From Arthrobacter sp. Leaf137 (GTDB taxonomy: Bacteria > Actinomycetota > Actinomycetes > Actinomycetales > Micrococcaceae), in contig NZ_LMOI01000001.1 of NCBI RefSeq assembly GCF_001423525.1, positions 124,001 through 188,000 on the forward strand: DNA of 64,000 bases, written 5' to 3'. Of this stretch, positions 28,259-36,551 are shown piece after piece (the first letter of the stretch is position 1; each line of letters opens with the position of its first letter). The notes below the pieces were generated by a model. It did no database searches, was not told where the DNA came from, and saw only the letters and a program-made list of their open reading frames with translations. The position numbers were made by a program, and so were the translations under genes.

Positions 28259-29757
28259 TGAAACTCTCCGAACGCATCAGCGCGGTCCAGAACCGCAGCC
28301 AGGCTCCGGGTGCGGGCACTGCCGTGCTTGACCGCCCCGCCGCCGTCGAGCCCACCCGCCCCGCCGGCCCGACGGCGGATGCGCACCTTCCCGCGCACCC
28401 CGCCGTCGTGCCTTCAATGCACGACGCCGACGCGCAGCAGGTGCCTAAGGCACCGGGCGTGGACGTCTTCGCAGCCATGAAGCTCCGGGCGGCCACCGCC
28501 CTTTTCGAACGGATGGGCACGCGGTTCAACGACGCCGCCGTCACCGAGCAGGAGCTCCGCAGCACCGCCAAGGAAGAGCTGACCCGCATCGTCGACGCCG
28601 AGCAGGTGCCACTGACACCCGAGGAACGCACGCGCCTGGTCCGTGACGTGGCGGACGACGTCCTCGGCTATGGCCCCCTCCAGCGCCTCTTGGACGATCC
28701 CGCGGTCACCGAAATCATGGTCAACCGCATGGACCAAATCTACGTGGAACGCGGCGGCCGGCTGACGCTCACGGACTACCGGTTCAGCTCCGAAGACCAC
28801 CTGCGCAAAGTCATCGAACGGATCGTGTCCAGGGTGGGCCGCCGCATCGATGAGTCGTCCCCGCTGGTGGACGCCCGCCTGGAGGACGGCTCCCGCGTGA
28901 ACGCCGTCATCCCACCGCTCGCCGTGGGCGGCTCCTCGCTGACGATCCGAAAGTTCAGCAAGGTACCGCTGACGGTCCGCAACCTCATCGACTTCGGCAC
29001 CCTCACCCCGGAAATGGCCGAACTGCTCAACGCCTGCGTGAAGGCGAAGCTGAACATCATCGTCTCCGGCGGTACCGGCACCGGCAAGACCACCCTCCTC
29101 AATGTCCTGTCCTCTTTCCTGCCCGCCGACGAGCGCATCGTCACCATCGAGGACGCGGTGGAACTGCAGATCCAGCAGCAGCATGTGGTCCGCCTCGAAA
29201 GCCGGCCGCCGAATACCGAGGGCAAGGGTGAGGTCACCATCCGCGAACTGCTCCGCAACTCTCTGCGCATGCGCCCGGACCGGATTGTGGTGGGCGAGGT
29301 CCGCGGCGGCGAATCGCTGGATATGCTCCAGGCCATGAACACCGGCCACGACGGGTCCCTCTCCACCGTGCACTCCAACTCTCCCCGCGACGCAGTGGCC
29401 CGCCTGGAAACCCTGGTGCTGATGGCCGGGATGGACCTGCCGCTGCGCGCCATCCGGGAACAGATTGCCTCCGCCGTGAACCTGATCGTCCAGATCTCCC
29501 GCATGCGTGACGGGTCCCGCCGCATCACCCATGTCACGGAGGTGCAGGGCATGGAAGGGGACATCGTCACCCTCCAGGACGCCTTCGTCTTCGACTACTC
29601 CGCCGGCGTCGATGCGCATGGACGCTTCCTGGGAAAGCCTGTCGCCACCGGAATCCGGCCACGTTTCATCGACCGGTTCGAGGACCTCGGCATTTACGTA
29701 TCCCCCGCGGTTTTCGCCGGGCCGCTCACGGGTGCTGAAAAGCCTGGGCTGCACTGA
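28258..29757 (+). CDS. tadA: TadA/CpaF secretion ATPase (Tad cluster 2)
   Basis: 499 residues from ATG 28258. After a Pro/Ala-rich N-terminal linker (about 1-70) come DDVLGYGPLQRLLDDPAVTEIMVN, Walker [14 protein letters not shown], Asp box [15 protein letters not shown], Walker [17 protein letters not shown] and His box TGHDGSLSTVHSN. The core is very close to the cluster 1 enzyme, including the ending [23 protein letters not shown]. Intact catalytic motifs argue that both clusters are functional. Confidence 0.95.
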   Translation: MKLSERISAVQNRSQAPGAGTAVLDRPAAVEPTRPAGPTADAHLPAHPAVVPSMHDADAQQVPKAPGVDVFAAMKLRAATALFERMGTRFNDAAVTEQELRSTAKEELTRIVDAEQVPLTPEERTRLVRDVADDVLGYGPLQRLLDDPAVTEIMVNRMDQIYVERGGRLTLTDYRFSSEDHLRKVIERIVSRVGRRIDESSPLVDARLEDGSRVNAVIPPLAVGGSSLTIRKFSKVPLTVRNLIDFGTLTPEMAELLNACVKAKLNIIVSGGTGTGKTTLLNVLSSFLPADERIVTIEDAVELQIQQQHVVRLESRPPNTEGKGEVTIRELLRNSLRMRPDRIVVGEVRGGESLDMLQAMNTGHDGSLSTVHSNSPRDAVARLETLVLMAGMDLPLRAIREQIASAVNLIVQISRMRDGSRRITHVTEVQGMEGDIVTLQDAFVFDYSAGVDAHGRFLGKPVATGIRPRFIDRFEDLGIYVSPAVFAGPLTGAEKPGLH

Positions 29758-30689
29758 TGATCCTCGCCATTGGTGCCATCATCCTGCTGGCAGCCATCTG
29801 CCTGCTAGGTGTCGCCGTGCTCCTGCCGAGCGCCCCTACTGTGCCGCTGGACCGCCGTCGTCCGTTCGAACCCGAGCCGCCGTCCTCACTGACCCGGTTC
29901 GCACTTTCCGCCGTCCGTTCCTTTGAACGCCTCCTTGCCGGACGGAACATCACCTTGTTCTCCCGCCCCCAGCTCGAGAACGCGGGCCTGCGCCTGAGCC
30001 AGGCCGAGTTCTTCCTGCTGGTGGGCATCGGTGCCGGCGTCGGCATGCTGGTGGGGACGGTGACCGTCAACCCCCTGGTGGGATTCCTTCTTGCTCTTCT
30101 CTCCCCGTTGGTGGGCAAGCTGGTGCTCGGTGTCCTCGCCGGCAAGCGCCGAGCGGCCTTCGACGGGCAGCTGGGCGACACCCTCCAACTCCTCTCCGGC
30201 GGCCTGCGGGCCGGGCACAGCATCCTGCGCGCCATCGACGCCGCCGCCGCGGAATCGCAGAAGCCCACGTCGGAGGAAATGCGGCGGGTCATCACCGAAA
30301 CCAGCCTGGGCCGGGACCTGCTGGCAGCCCTCAACGACACCGCCGACCGGATGAAGAACGAGGACTTCGTCTGGATCTCGCAGGCCATCCAGATCAACCG
30401 GGAGGTGGGCGGCAACCTGGCGGACGTCCTGGACCAGGTCAACGAAACGATCCGCGAGCGCGCCGAGATCAAGGGCCACATTAAAGCGCTGGCCGCTGAA
30501 GGCAAGTTCTCCGCCTACATCCTGATCGCCATGCCGTTCGGGATCGTGGCCATGCTGCTCGCCGTCAGCCCCACGTACATGAACTCCATGTTCACGCACC
30601 CGCTCGGGTGGGCCATGATCGTCGCCTCCTTCGTACTGATGACCGTCGGCGCCCTGTGGATGCGCAAGATCATCGACCTGAAGTTCTGA
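29757..30689 (+). CDS. tadB: TadB inner-membrane platform protein (Tad cluster 2)
   Basis: 310 residues. T2SF domain with LGDTLQLLSGGLRAGHSILRAIDAAAAES, FVWISQAIQINREVGGNLADVLDQVNETIRER and KALAAEGKFSAYILIAMPFGIVAMLLA. TM segments flank it at about 5-25, 85-130 and 250-305. The ATG overlaps the tadA stop (TGATGA). Compared with copy 1 the first cytoplasmic loop is shorter and lacks the KDDFIIS block. Confidence 0.92.
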   Translation: MILAIGAIILLAAICLLGVAVLLPSAPTVPLDRRRPFEPEPPSSLTRFALSAVRSFERLLAGRNITLFSRPQLENAGLRLSQAEFFLLVGIGAGVGMLVGTVTVNPLVGFLLALLSPLVGKLVLGVLAGKRRAAFDGQLGDTLQLLSGGLRAGHSILRAIDAAAAESQKPTSEEMRRVITETSLGRDLLAALNDTADRMKNEDFVWISQAIQINREVGGNLADVLDQVNETIRERAEIKGHIKALAAEGKFSAYILIAMPFGIVAMLLAVSPTYMNSMFTHPLGWAMIVASFVLMTVGALWMRKIIDLKF

Positions 30690-30696
30690 GAAAGCC

Positions 30697-31581
30697 ATGA
30701 ACCTGATAGTCATCCTCTCCCTACTCCTGGTCTGCGTCCCACTCGGTTTCGTCGCCTGGTCCGTCCTCACGGCCGACCGGCAGGGCCGAGCCGCCGTCAC
30801 CAACCTTCTGGCCCGCGGAGCGGCGCCCACCGCACCTGCCGCGGATTACAAACCCGGCCTCCTGGAAGTGATCGGCAGGCGCCTGACTCCCCCCACGTAC
30901 GTGGCCGTCCTGGACCGGCTGCTCGCACTGGCCGGCCGCCCGGCGTCCATGCCGCTGGGCAAGGTCCTTGGTTCCAAACTCGCACTGGGACTGGCTGGCG
31001 TGGGCCTCGGCCTCTACCTGACAGCCAGTGGCAGCACTCCCCTGATGAAGCTGGCCGGTCTCTTTGTCCTGTTCCTGGGCTACTTCATCCCGGACCTCCT
31101 CCTCTACAGCAAAGGCCAGGAACGCCAGAAGACCATGCAGCTGGAACTGGCCAACACGCTGGACCAGATGCTCATCTCGGTGGAGGCGGGCCTCGGTTTT
31201 GAGGGGGCCATGGCCAGGGCAGGCGATAACGGCAAGGGACCGTTGGCCGAGGAGCTGGTCCGGACGCTGCAGGACATGCAGGTGGGACGAAGCCGCCGCG
31301 AGTCTTACACGGCGCTGGCAGCGCGGACCAACATTCCCGAGCTCCGCAGTTTCGTGCAGGCAGTGGTGCAGGCGGACACCTACGGCATTGCCATCAGCAG
31401 GGTTTTGCGCGTGCAGGCCAAGGTCATGCGGGTCAAAAGGCGCCAGCGTGCCGAGGAAAAAGCGATGAAACTGCCCGTCATGATCCTGTTTCCGCTGCTC
31501 TTCTTCATATTCCCGGTCCTTTTCATCGCCATCCTGGGTCCGGCCGTCATTAATACTGTGGTCACTTTCGCCGGGCAATAG
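30697..31581 (+). CDS. tadC: TadC inner-membrane platform protein (Tad cluster 2)
   Basis: 294 residues. N-terminal TM (about 2-24), central TM pair, T2SF motifs ELANTLDQMLISVEAGLGFEGAMARAGDN, LVRTLQDMQVGRSRRESYTAL and LRSFVQAVVQADTYGIAISRVLRVQA, and the final LFPLLFFIFPVLFIAILGPAVINTVV. It follows tadB by 7 nt and ends the second cluster. No clear terminator lies between it and the Hpt-like gene 92 nt further on, so read-through is possible. Confidence 0.93.
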   Translation: MNLIVILSLLLVCVPLGFVAWSVLTADRQGRAAVTNLLARGAAPTAPAADYKPGLLEVIGRRLTPPTYVAVLDRLLALAGRPASMPLGKVLGSKLALGLAGVGLGLYLTASGSTPLMKLAGLFVLFLGYFIPDLLLYSKGQERQKTMQLELANTLDQMLISVEAGLGFEGAMARAGDNGKGPLAEELVRTLQDMQVGRSRRESYTALAARTNIPELRSFVQAVVQADTYGIAISRVLRVQAKVMRVKRRQRAEEKAMKLPVMILFPLLFFIFPVLFIAILGPAVINTVVTFAGQ

Positions 31582-31673
31582 GCGCCTTGGGAACTGCTGA
31601 AGGATCACGCAAGGTTTACACAGGATCAGCTGAAATAGAACACCGCAAGAATTCCAGGAAGTAGCCTTGAACA

Positions 31674-32183
31674 ATGCACAGTCACGATTCCGGCTCCAGC
31701 GCAGGAGGGCCGGGTCCGGGTCCGCTGCCCGCCGGGATCCCCGCGGACCGGGTCACCTCCGGCGGACGCCCCTCCCCCGATATATCCCCTCCAGGACAGC
31801 CATCGCCCGGCCAGGAAGCAGTGGGACTCTTGCCGCTCGTTGACGCTGCCGTTCTGGAGGAACTGGAGGAAGAACTCGCGGGTACCGGCATGGCCCAGCG
31901 CTTCGCCAGGGATTATGCCGCCCTGTGGGACCAGCGCTACTCCCGCCTTGCAGCCGCAGTTCAACAGCACGACGGCGACTCCGCACTGGACGCCGCCATC
32001 AGCCTGAAGATCAGCTCGGCCATGGTGGGCGGGCTGCGCCTTGCCAGGCTGGCTGAGCTGCTGGAGGCCATGATCCGCAGCGGTGACTTCGGCCAGGGCC
32101 AGGTGCTGATGGAACGGGTTGCCCAGGACGGCAGCCTGACCGTCACGGAACTCCGCAGCACCTACATCCTGGAAACCGGCTAG
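31674..32183 (+). CDS. Hpt-like protein lacking the phospho-accepting histidine
   Basis: 169 residues. The first 50 are Gly/Pro/Ser-rich and probably unstructured; residues 52-165 look like a histidine phosphotransfer four-helix domain. In canonical Hpt domains the signature is H-x-LKGSS-x-x-x-G. Here it reads ISLKISSAMVGGLRLARLAELLE, so the His is replaced by Ile and the Gly by Ile. It could therefore bind a receiver or kinase but not relay phosphate. It lies 92 nt downstream of tadC and its last 4 nt overlap the convergent response regulator gene. The Hpt assignment rests on motif pattern alone; the missing His is directly visible. Confidence 0.65.
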   Translation: MHSHDSGSSAGGPGPGPLPAGIPADRVTSGGRPSPDISPPGQPSPGQEAVGLLPLVDAAVLEELEEELAGTGMAQRFARDYAALWDQRYSRLAAAVQQHDGDSALDAAISLKISSAMVGGLRLARLAELLEAMIRSGDFGQGQVLMERVAQDGSLTVTELRSTYILETG

Positions 32184-32974
32184 GATTCCCCGGGCTGCCT
32201 GGCCGGCGCCAGCCGGTAGCCAACCCCGCGGACTGTCTGCAGCCACCGGGGCGCCACCTGGTCCTCCTTCAGCTTCCGGCGCAGGTTGCCGATGTGGACC
32301 TCGACGGCGCGCTCGTCCGATTCGCTGATGTAGGCGTCCTCGTCGTAGTACTCTCCGCGGACCGCCCGGACCAGGTCCGGCCGCGTGCACACGGCACCGC
32401 CGCCCTTCAGCAGCACGTGCAGCAGGTCGAATTCACTGCGGGTGAGGGCCAGTTGTCCACCGTCAACCTCCACGGTGCGGGTGCGCGTGTTCAGTATCAG
32501 CCCGTTGTGCTGCAGGACCGCGGAGTTCTGCTGGTGCACCACTGGAACGGCGGAAGGGGGTGCCCACACAGTGGGGGCGGAGTTGTGCGAACCGATCTCG
32601 TGCCGCGGCCTGCGCATCATGGCCGAAACCCGGGCCCGCAGTTCCCTGGGCCTGAACGGCTTGGCGATGTAGTCATCAGCCCCGGCATTCAGGGCGGAGA
32701 GCAGGTCCGGTTCCTCAGTCCTGCCGGTCAGCATGACCACGTATGCGTTGCTGAAATGCCGGATGCGCCGGAGAACTTCAAACCCGTCGATATCCGGCAA
32801 GCCGATGTCCAGGGTGACCACGCTGGCCTGCCTGCTGCGGACCACCTCCACCCCGGCACGCCCGTCATTTGCCGTGTGCACTTCGAAGCCGGCCTGGCTG
32901 AGAACCCCCTCCAAGAGGTTCCGCACATCCGCATCATCTTCGATTACTACAGCCACACCTAGTTCGTCGTCCAT
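32180..32974 (-). CDS. OmpR/PhoB-family response regulator
   Basis: DNA-binding output half of a two-component system. 264 residues. Receiver domain 6-120: acidic pocket IEDD (12-14), phospho-acceptor Asp56 in VTLDIGLPDIDGF, Thr83 and Lys105 in YIAKPFRPREL. A linker of about 40 residues is followed by a winged-helix domain with LTRSEFDLLHVLLKGGGAVCTRPDLVRAV, VEVHIGNLRRKLKED and LQTVRGVGYRLAP. RBS AGGGACAG precedes the ATG. It is divergent from the sensor kinase gene, with 256 nt between, and convergent with the Hpt-like gene. Position beside the Tad island suggests, but does not prove, that it regulates pili. Confidence 0.93.
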   Translation of the reverse strand: MDDELGVAVVIEDDADVRNLLEGVLSQAGFEVHTANDGRAGVEVVRSRQASVVTLDIGLPDIDGFEVLRRIRHFSNAYVVMLTGRTEEPDLLSALNAGADDYIAKPFRPRELRARVSAMMRRPRHEIGSHNSAPTVWAPPSAVPVVHQQNSAVLQHNGLILNTRTRTVEVDGGQLALTRSEFDLLHVLLKGGGAVCTRPDLVRAVRGEYYDEDAYISESDERAVEVHIGNLRRKLKEDQVAPRWLQTVRGVGYRLAPARQPGES

Positions 32975-33230
32975 TACTGTCCCTGAGCCAGGCGGAGATG
33001 GCCCCCCTCATCGGCCCAGCGCCAATGCCACACCCGCTCCAACCATTTATACGCTACTAGTAAGTCCGGCTGATGACATCCTCTTCAATACTGGTATTCG
33101 AAAGTCAATTATTATGACAGGGCTTGTGCATTACCGGATGGAAGGGTGTGGGTAACAGTGGACAGAAGGAATTCGGCGGCGCATCGTGCCCTCGCCGGGA
33201 CGGGAATCGAAGGGAGCCTGAACACCCTTT

Positions 33231-34898
33231 ATGGCTGATTCCCTTTTCCAGCGCGGACCTGCGCGCTTCTTCCGCGGATTGGGGACCCGTTCACAGGTGG
33301 CGCTGTGCCAGTTGCCGCTGACGCTGTTGGTGGCGGCACTCGCAGTTGCCACACCGTTCGCCTGGCCGGTACTGCTGCACAGCACGCTCTACATGGCAGG
33401 CATTGTCCTGCACGCGCTTCTTTTCCTTGCCTGCTTCCTGGTGCCGTGGGAGCGGCTCGAGCACCGCCCGTACCTGCTGATTCCGGTCTTGGACTTTGCC
33501 GCCGTCGGGTTGCTGCGCAATGGAGCCGCACCACTGCTGCCGGGCCTGGCGGTCCTGGTGGTGTTCCCGGTGATCTGGCTGTCCGCCTCCGGCATGCTGG
33601 CCCGCAGCGGGCTGATCCTGAGCTTTGCCGGGCCGCTGTTCATCATGCTTCCCTCTGCCCTGGAAAGGCTGCCGCACTGGACGGCGGCGGACATCACCAC
33701 GGTGTTCCTCTTCCCGCTGATGATGTTGGCCGTGTCCCTGGCCATCCGGTTCGCCAGTTCCGGGCTGCGGGTCCAGCAACGTGAGCTGGCCAGGAAGGAC
33801 GCTGAGCTGCGGTCACTGCTGCACCAGAGCCGGGAACGGGAGGAGCTGCTCCAAACGGTACTGGACGCCACGGACGTCGGAATTGCCGCCGTCGACCGTT
33901 CCGGGAACTTCCTGGTCTCCAACAACCGGCAACGGACGTTCCGCCGGGCAACTGGCGCCGACGACGCGGTTGCCGGGCAGGGCAACCAGCTGGTCTTCGG
34001 GCAGGACAAGACCACGCTGTTGCCAGCAGACAGGCGTCCCATCAGCAGGGCCATCGCCGGCGAATCCTTCTCCGACTACCTCGTGTGGGCCGGGGAGGGT
34101 CCGGAGCAGCGGGCGGTGTCCACCGCTGCCCGGCCGCTGGTCTCCGAGGACGGCCGGCTCACCGGTGCCGTAGTGGTGTACAACGACGTGACGGGCTGGG
34201 TTGAGGCCCTGGCCGCGAACCAGGAGTTGGTGTCAAATGTCTCGCACGAGTTCAAGACACCGCTGAACTCCATCATCGGCAACGTTGACCTGGTCCTGGA
34301 CGACGTCGCTGCCCTTCCGCCCCACCTGGTCAAACGGCTCGAAGTGGTGCAGAGGAACTCCGAGCGGCTGCTCGCCCTCGTTTCGGACCTTTCCGCCACC
34401 GCTTCGACCGCGCTGAACGTCCACCCGAAACGGACGGACCTGGCCAGCGTGGTGGAAACCAGCATCGGCTCCGCCCAGGCCCTGGCCAAACGGTCCGGCA
34501 TCGAGCTCGCTGCTGACGTACCGGCACCGCTGTGGGCCTACGCCGACCCCCTGCGCATCGGCCAGGCACTGGACAACCTCGTGTCGAACGCCATCAAATA
34601 TTCGCCCGACGGCGGCAGGATCAGTATCCGCGCACAGACCGGCGGCCGCTGGGTGCAGCTCAGCGTCAGCGATACCGGGATGGGCCTGGGCGCACTGGAC
34701 TCGGCCCGGGTCTTCCAGCGATTCTTTCGCACCGAGGCCGCCCGCAGCGCATCCATCGCTGGCGCCGGGCTTGGCCTGTCCATCACGAAGATGATCGTCG
34801 AAGGACACGGCGGCACCATCTCCTGCGAGAGCGTCAAGGGCGAGGGAAGTACGTTCACGCTCACCTTGCCGGCGGATGGACCAACGGCGGCGTTCTAG
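33231..34898 (+). CDS. Membrane sensor histidine kinase with PAS domain
   Basis: 555 residues. About six hydrophobic segments in 25-175 form the sensor/anchor with little extracellular sequence, then a coiled-coil linker (180-208), a PAS domain (about 205-325; TVLDATDVGIAAVDRSGNFLVSNNR), a HisKA domain with phospho-His339 in NVSHEFKTPLNSIIGN, and an ATPase domain with LDNLVSNAIKYSPDGG (N box), SVSDTGMGLG (G1) and GAGLGLSITKMIVEGHGG (G2). No receiver or Hpt domain is attached. It is the likely partner of the divergent OmpR-type regulator. The many TM helices without a large loop suggest it senses something in the membrane. The ribosome site at the ATG is weak. Confidence 0.9.
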   Translation: MADSLFQRGPARFFRGLGTRSQVALCQLPLTLLVAALAVATPFAWPVLLHSTLYMAGIVLHALLFLACFLVPWERLEHRPYLLIPVLDFAAVGLLRNGAAPLLPGLAVLVVFPVIWLSASGMLARSGLILSFAGPLFIMLPSALERLPHWTAADITTVFLFPLMMLAVSLAIRFASSGLRVQQRELARKDAELRSLLHQSREREELLQTVLDATDVGIAAVDRSGNFLVSNNRQRTFRRATGADDAVAGQGNQLVFGQDKTTLLPADRRPISRAIAGESFSDYLVWAGEGPEQRAVSTAARPLVSEDGRLTGAVVVYNDVTGWVEALAANQELVSNVSHEFKTPLNSIIGNVDLVLDDVAALPPHLVKRLEVVQRNSERLLALVSDLSATASTALNVHPKRTDLASVVETSIGSAQALAKRSGIELAADVPAPLWAYADPLRIGQALDNLVSNAIKYSPDGGRISIRAQTGGRWVQLSVSDTGMGLGALDSARVFQRFFRTEAARSASIAGAGLGLSITKMIVEGHGGTISCESVKGEGSTFTLTLPADGPTAAF

Positions 34899-34922
34899 TT
34901 GTGGATGGCTGGGCGCACGCCC

Positions 34923-34950
34923 GCGGGGTTCCCTGGCCGAGCTTGCGAGG
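34923..34950 (+). repeat. Dispersed 28-bp repeat, copy 1 (intergenic)
   Basis: Starts GCGGGGTTCCCTGGCCGAGC and ends TTGCGAGG. An identical 28-bp copy, inverted, lies at 39681-39708; similarity continues about 18 bp past the TTGCGAGG end (GGGTGGGGA against CGGTGGGGA). This copy sits between the convergent sensor kinase and truA genes. Confidence 0.8.
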
Positions 34951-34968
34951 TTAGGGGGCGGGTGGGGA

Positions 34969-35862
34969 TTAGTGTTCCCGCCGTGCCCGGGTGAGTTCGG
35001 CCCGGGCCAGCAAGTCACTGTCGGACGGGTACGCCACTTCCTCGAACACCAATGGATGCGGGGCCGCCAGGACGGACTTGGCATCGCGCTTTTGTGCCAG
35101 CAGGCGCTCGTACAGCCACCCGGGTTCCACGGCGCCCTCCCCCACGTACAGGGCCGAACCAATCAGGGCGCGGACCATGTTGTGGCAGAAGGCGTCGGCC
35201 TGCACGGTGGCCACGATGGCGCCGTCTTCAACGCGGGCAAATTCGAAGCGCTGCAGTTCCCTGATGGTGGTGGCACCTTCACGGGGCTTACAGAAGGACA
35301 GGAAGTTCTGCAGGCCCAGCAGCTTGGACGCTCCCTCATTCAACAGGGAAACGTCCAGCGGGCTCTTGTGCCACAGCGTGAAAGCGCGCTCCAGCGGATC
35401 CCACAGCGCCGGGCCGTCGGCGATCCGGTAGCTGTAGCGGCGCCACAGGGCCGAGAAACGCGCATCGAAACCTGGCGGTGCCGGGGTGATCCTGCGGACC
35501 TGCACGGCGCCGGTCAGGTCGCCCAGCACGCGGTTCAGTGCCCCGCGCAGCCTGCGCGTCATCGCAACAGCGGGATCGAGTTCCTGCCCCCGCGCCATCC
35601 CGTGCCACTCGCTTTCCACGAGGTCCAGGTGCACCACCTGGCCCCGGGCGTGCACACCGGCATCGGTGCGGCCGGCGACGGTCACCCGAAGAGGTCGCCG
35701 GACCAGCAGCTCAAGGGCCTCTTCGAGTGCGCCCTGGACCGTGCGGCGTCCCGGCTGGAGCGCCCACCCACTGAAGGGGCCGCCGTCGTACGACAGGTCT
35801 AACCGGATACGCAAAAACCCGCCGCCCCCCAATACGGGGGCCGCGGGTTTTTGGTGGTTCAT
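34969..35862 (-). CDS. truA: tRNA pseudouridine(38-40) synthase TruA
   Basis: Isomerises uridines 38-40 in the tRNA anticodon arm. 297 residues from ATG 35862. RIRLDLSYDGGPFSGWALQPG is the N-terminal strand, and VTVAGRTDAGVHARGQVVHLD carries the catalytic Asp (RTDAGVHA). FSALWRRYSYRI, FCKPREGATTIRELQRFEF and FCHNMVRALIGSALYVGEG are TruA blocks. Codons 4-16 lie inside a strong terminator hairpin, so the true start may be the TTG at 35814 (RIRLDLSYDG), giving 281 residues. The gene follows rplQ, the usual order. Confidence 0.93.
   Translation of the reverse strand: MNHQKPAAPVLGGGGFLRIRLDLSYDGGPFSGWALQPGRRTVQGALEEALELLVRRPLRVTVAGRTDAGVHARGQVVHLDLVESEWHGMARGQELDPAVAMTRRLRGALNRVLGDLTGAVQVRRITPAPPGFDARFSALWRRYSYRIADGPALWDPLERAFTLWHKSPLDVSLLNEGASKLLGLQNFLSFCKPREGATTIRELQRFEFARVEDGAIVATVQADAFCHNMVRALIGSALYVGEGAVEPGWLYERLLAQKRDAKSVLAAPHPLVFEEVAYPSDSDLLARAELTRARREH
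35813..35852 (-). terminator. Intrinsic terminator after rplQ, inside the 5' end of truA
   Basis: AAAAACCCGC-G-GCCCCC pairs with GGGGGC-G-GCGGGTTTTT with one mismatch and a short AT-rich loop; T-runs exist on both sides. It would end most transcripts of the infA-rplQ operon before truA. Confidence 0.75.
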
Positions 35863-35876
35863 AGACTCAAGTCTAT
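35861..35876. repeat. Small inverted repeat between rplQ and truA
   Basis: ATAGACTCAAGTCTAT: 7-bp arms with a 2-nt centre. It overlaps the upstream ATG candidate of truA and would partly mask it in RNA. Confidence 0.35.
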
Positions 35877-35894
35877 GCGAAGAAAATCAGCGAA

Positions 35895-36482
35895 TTACTT
35901 CGCGTCCTTCTCTTCAGCAGGAGCTTCCTCAGCGGCCGGAGCCTCTTCGGTTGCGGCAGCTTCCTCAGCGGCCGGAGCCTCTTCGGTTGCCGCAGCTTCC
36001 TCAGCAGCAGGAGCCTCGGCAGCTTCCTCAGCAACCGGTGCTTCTTCGGCGGCCGGAGCAGCCTTGTCAGCATCGCGCTTGGCAGCAGCAGTAGCTTCAG
36101 CAACTACGGCCTGCTTGGCCGAAACCGGCTCGAGAACCAGTTCGATGACAGCCATGGGAGCGTTGTCGCCCTTGCGGTTGCCGATCTTGGTGATGCGGGT
36201 GTAGCCGCCGTCGCGGTTCTCCACTGCCTGGGCGATGTCGGTGAACAGCTCGTGGACGACGCCCTTGTTGCTGATCAGGCCGAGAACGCGGCGGCGGGAA
36301 GCGAGGTCGCCGCGCTTGGCGAAGGTCACCAGACGCTCTGCGTACGGCTTAAGGCGCTTGGCCTTGGTCACCGTGGTGGTGATCCGCTTGTGCTCGAACA
36401 GTGCTGCTGCCAGGTTCGCGAGCATGAGGCGCTCGTGAGCCGGGCCGCCGCCGAGGCGCGGACCCTTAGTGGGGGTAGGCAT
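35895..36482 (-). CDS. rplQ: 50S ribosomal protein L17 with acidic repeat tail
   Basis: Large-subunit protein near the exit tunnel. The core (1-125) begins [36 protein letters not shown] and includes [18 protein letters not shown] and [17 protein letters not shown]. Total length is 195 residues against about 120-130 in most bacteria: from about 135 on there is a low-complexity Ala/Glu/Pro tail with tandem [16 protein letters not shown] units. The DNA is accordingly a short tandem repeat. It is downstream of rpoA as usual. Confidence 0.95.
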   Translation of the reverse strand: MPTPTKGPRLGGGPAHERLMLANLAAALFEHKRITTTVTKAKRLKPYAERLVTFAKRGDLASRRRVLGLISNKGVVHELFTDIAQAVENRDGGYTRITKIGNRKGDNAPMAVIELVLEPVSAKQAVVAEATAAAKRDADKAAPAAEEAPVAEEAAEAPAAEEAAATEEAPAAEEAAATEEAPAAEEAPAEEKDAK

Positions 36483-36551
36483 AATTGTTTCTCCTCATGT
36501 GGAAGCCGTTGGGCGGCACACCGTGGTGCTGCCCGCCGGCCAAGGTCTGGT

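Noticed and set aside
35900..36090. Regular short repeats, possibly CRISPR-like
   Set aside because: There are no unique spacers of constant length; the repeats are codons of the L17 Ala/Glu tail.
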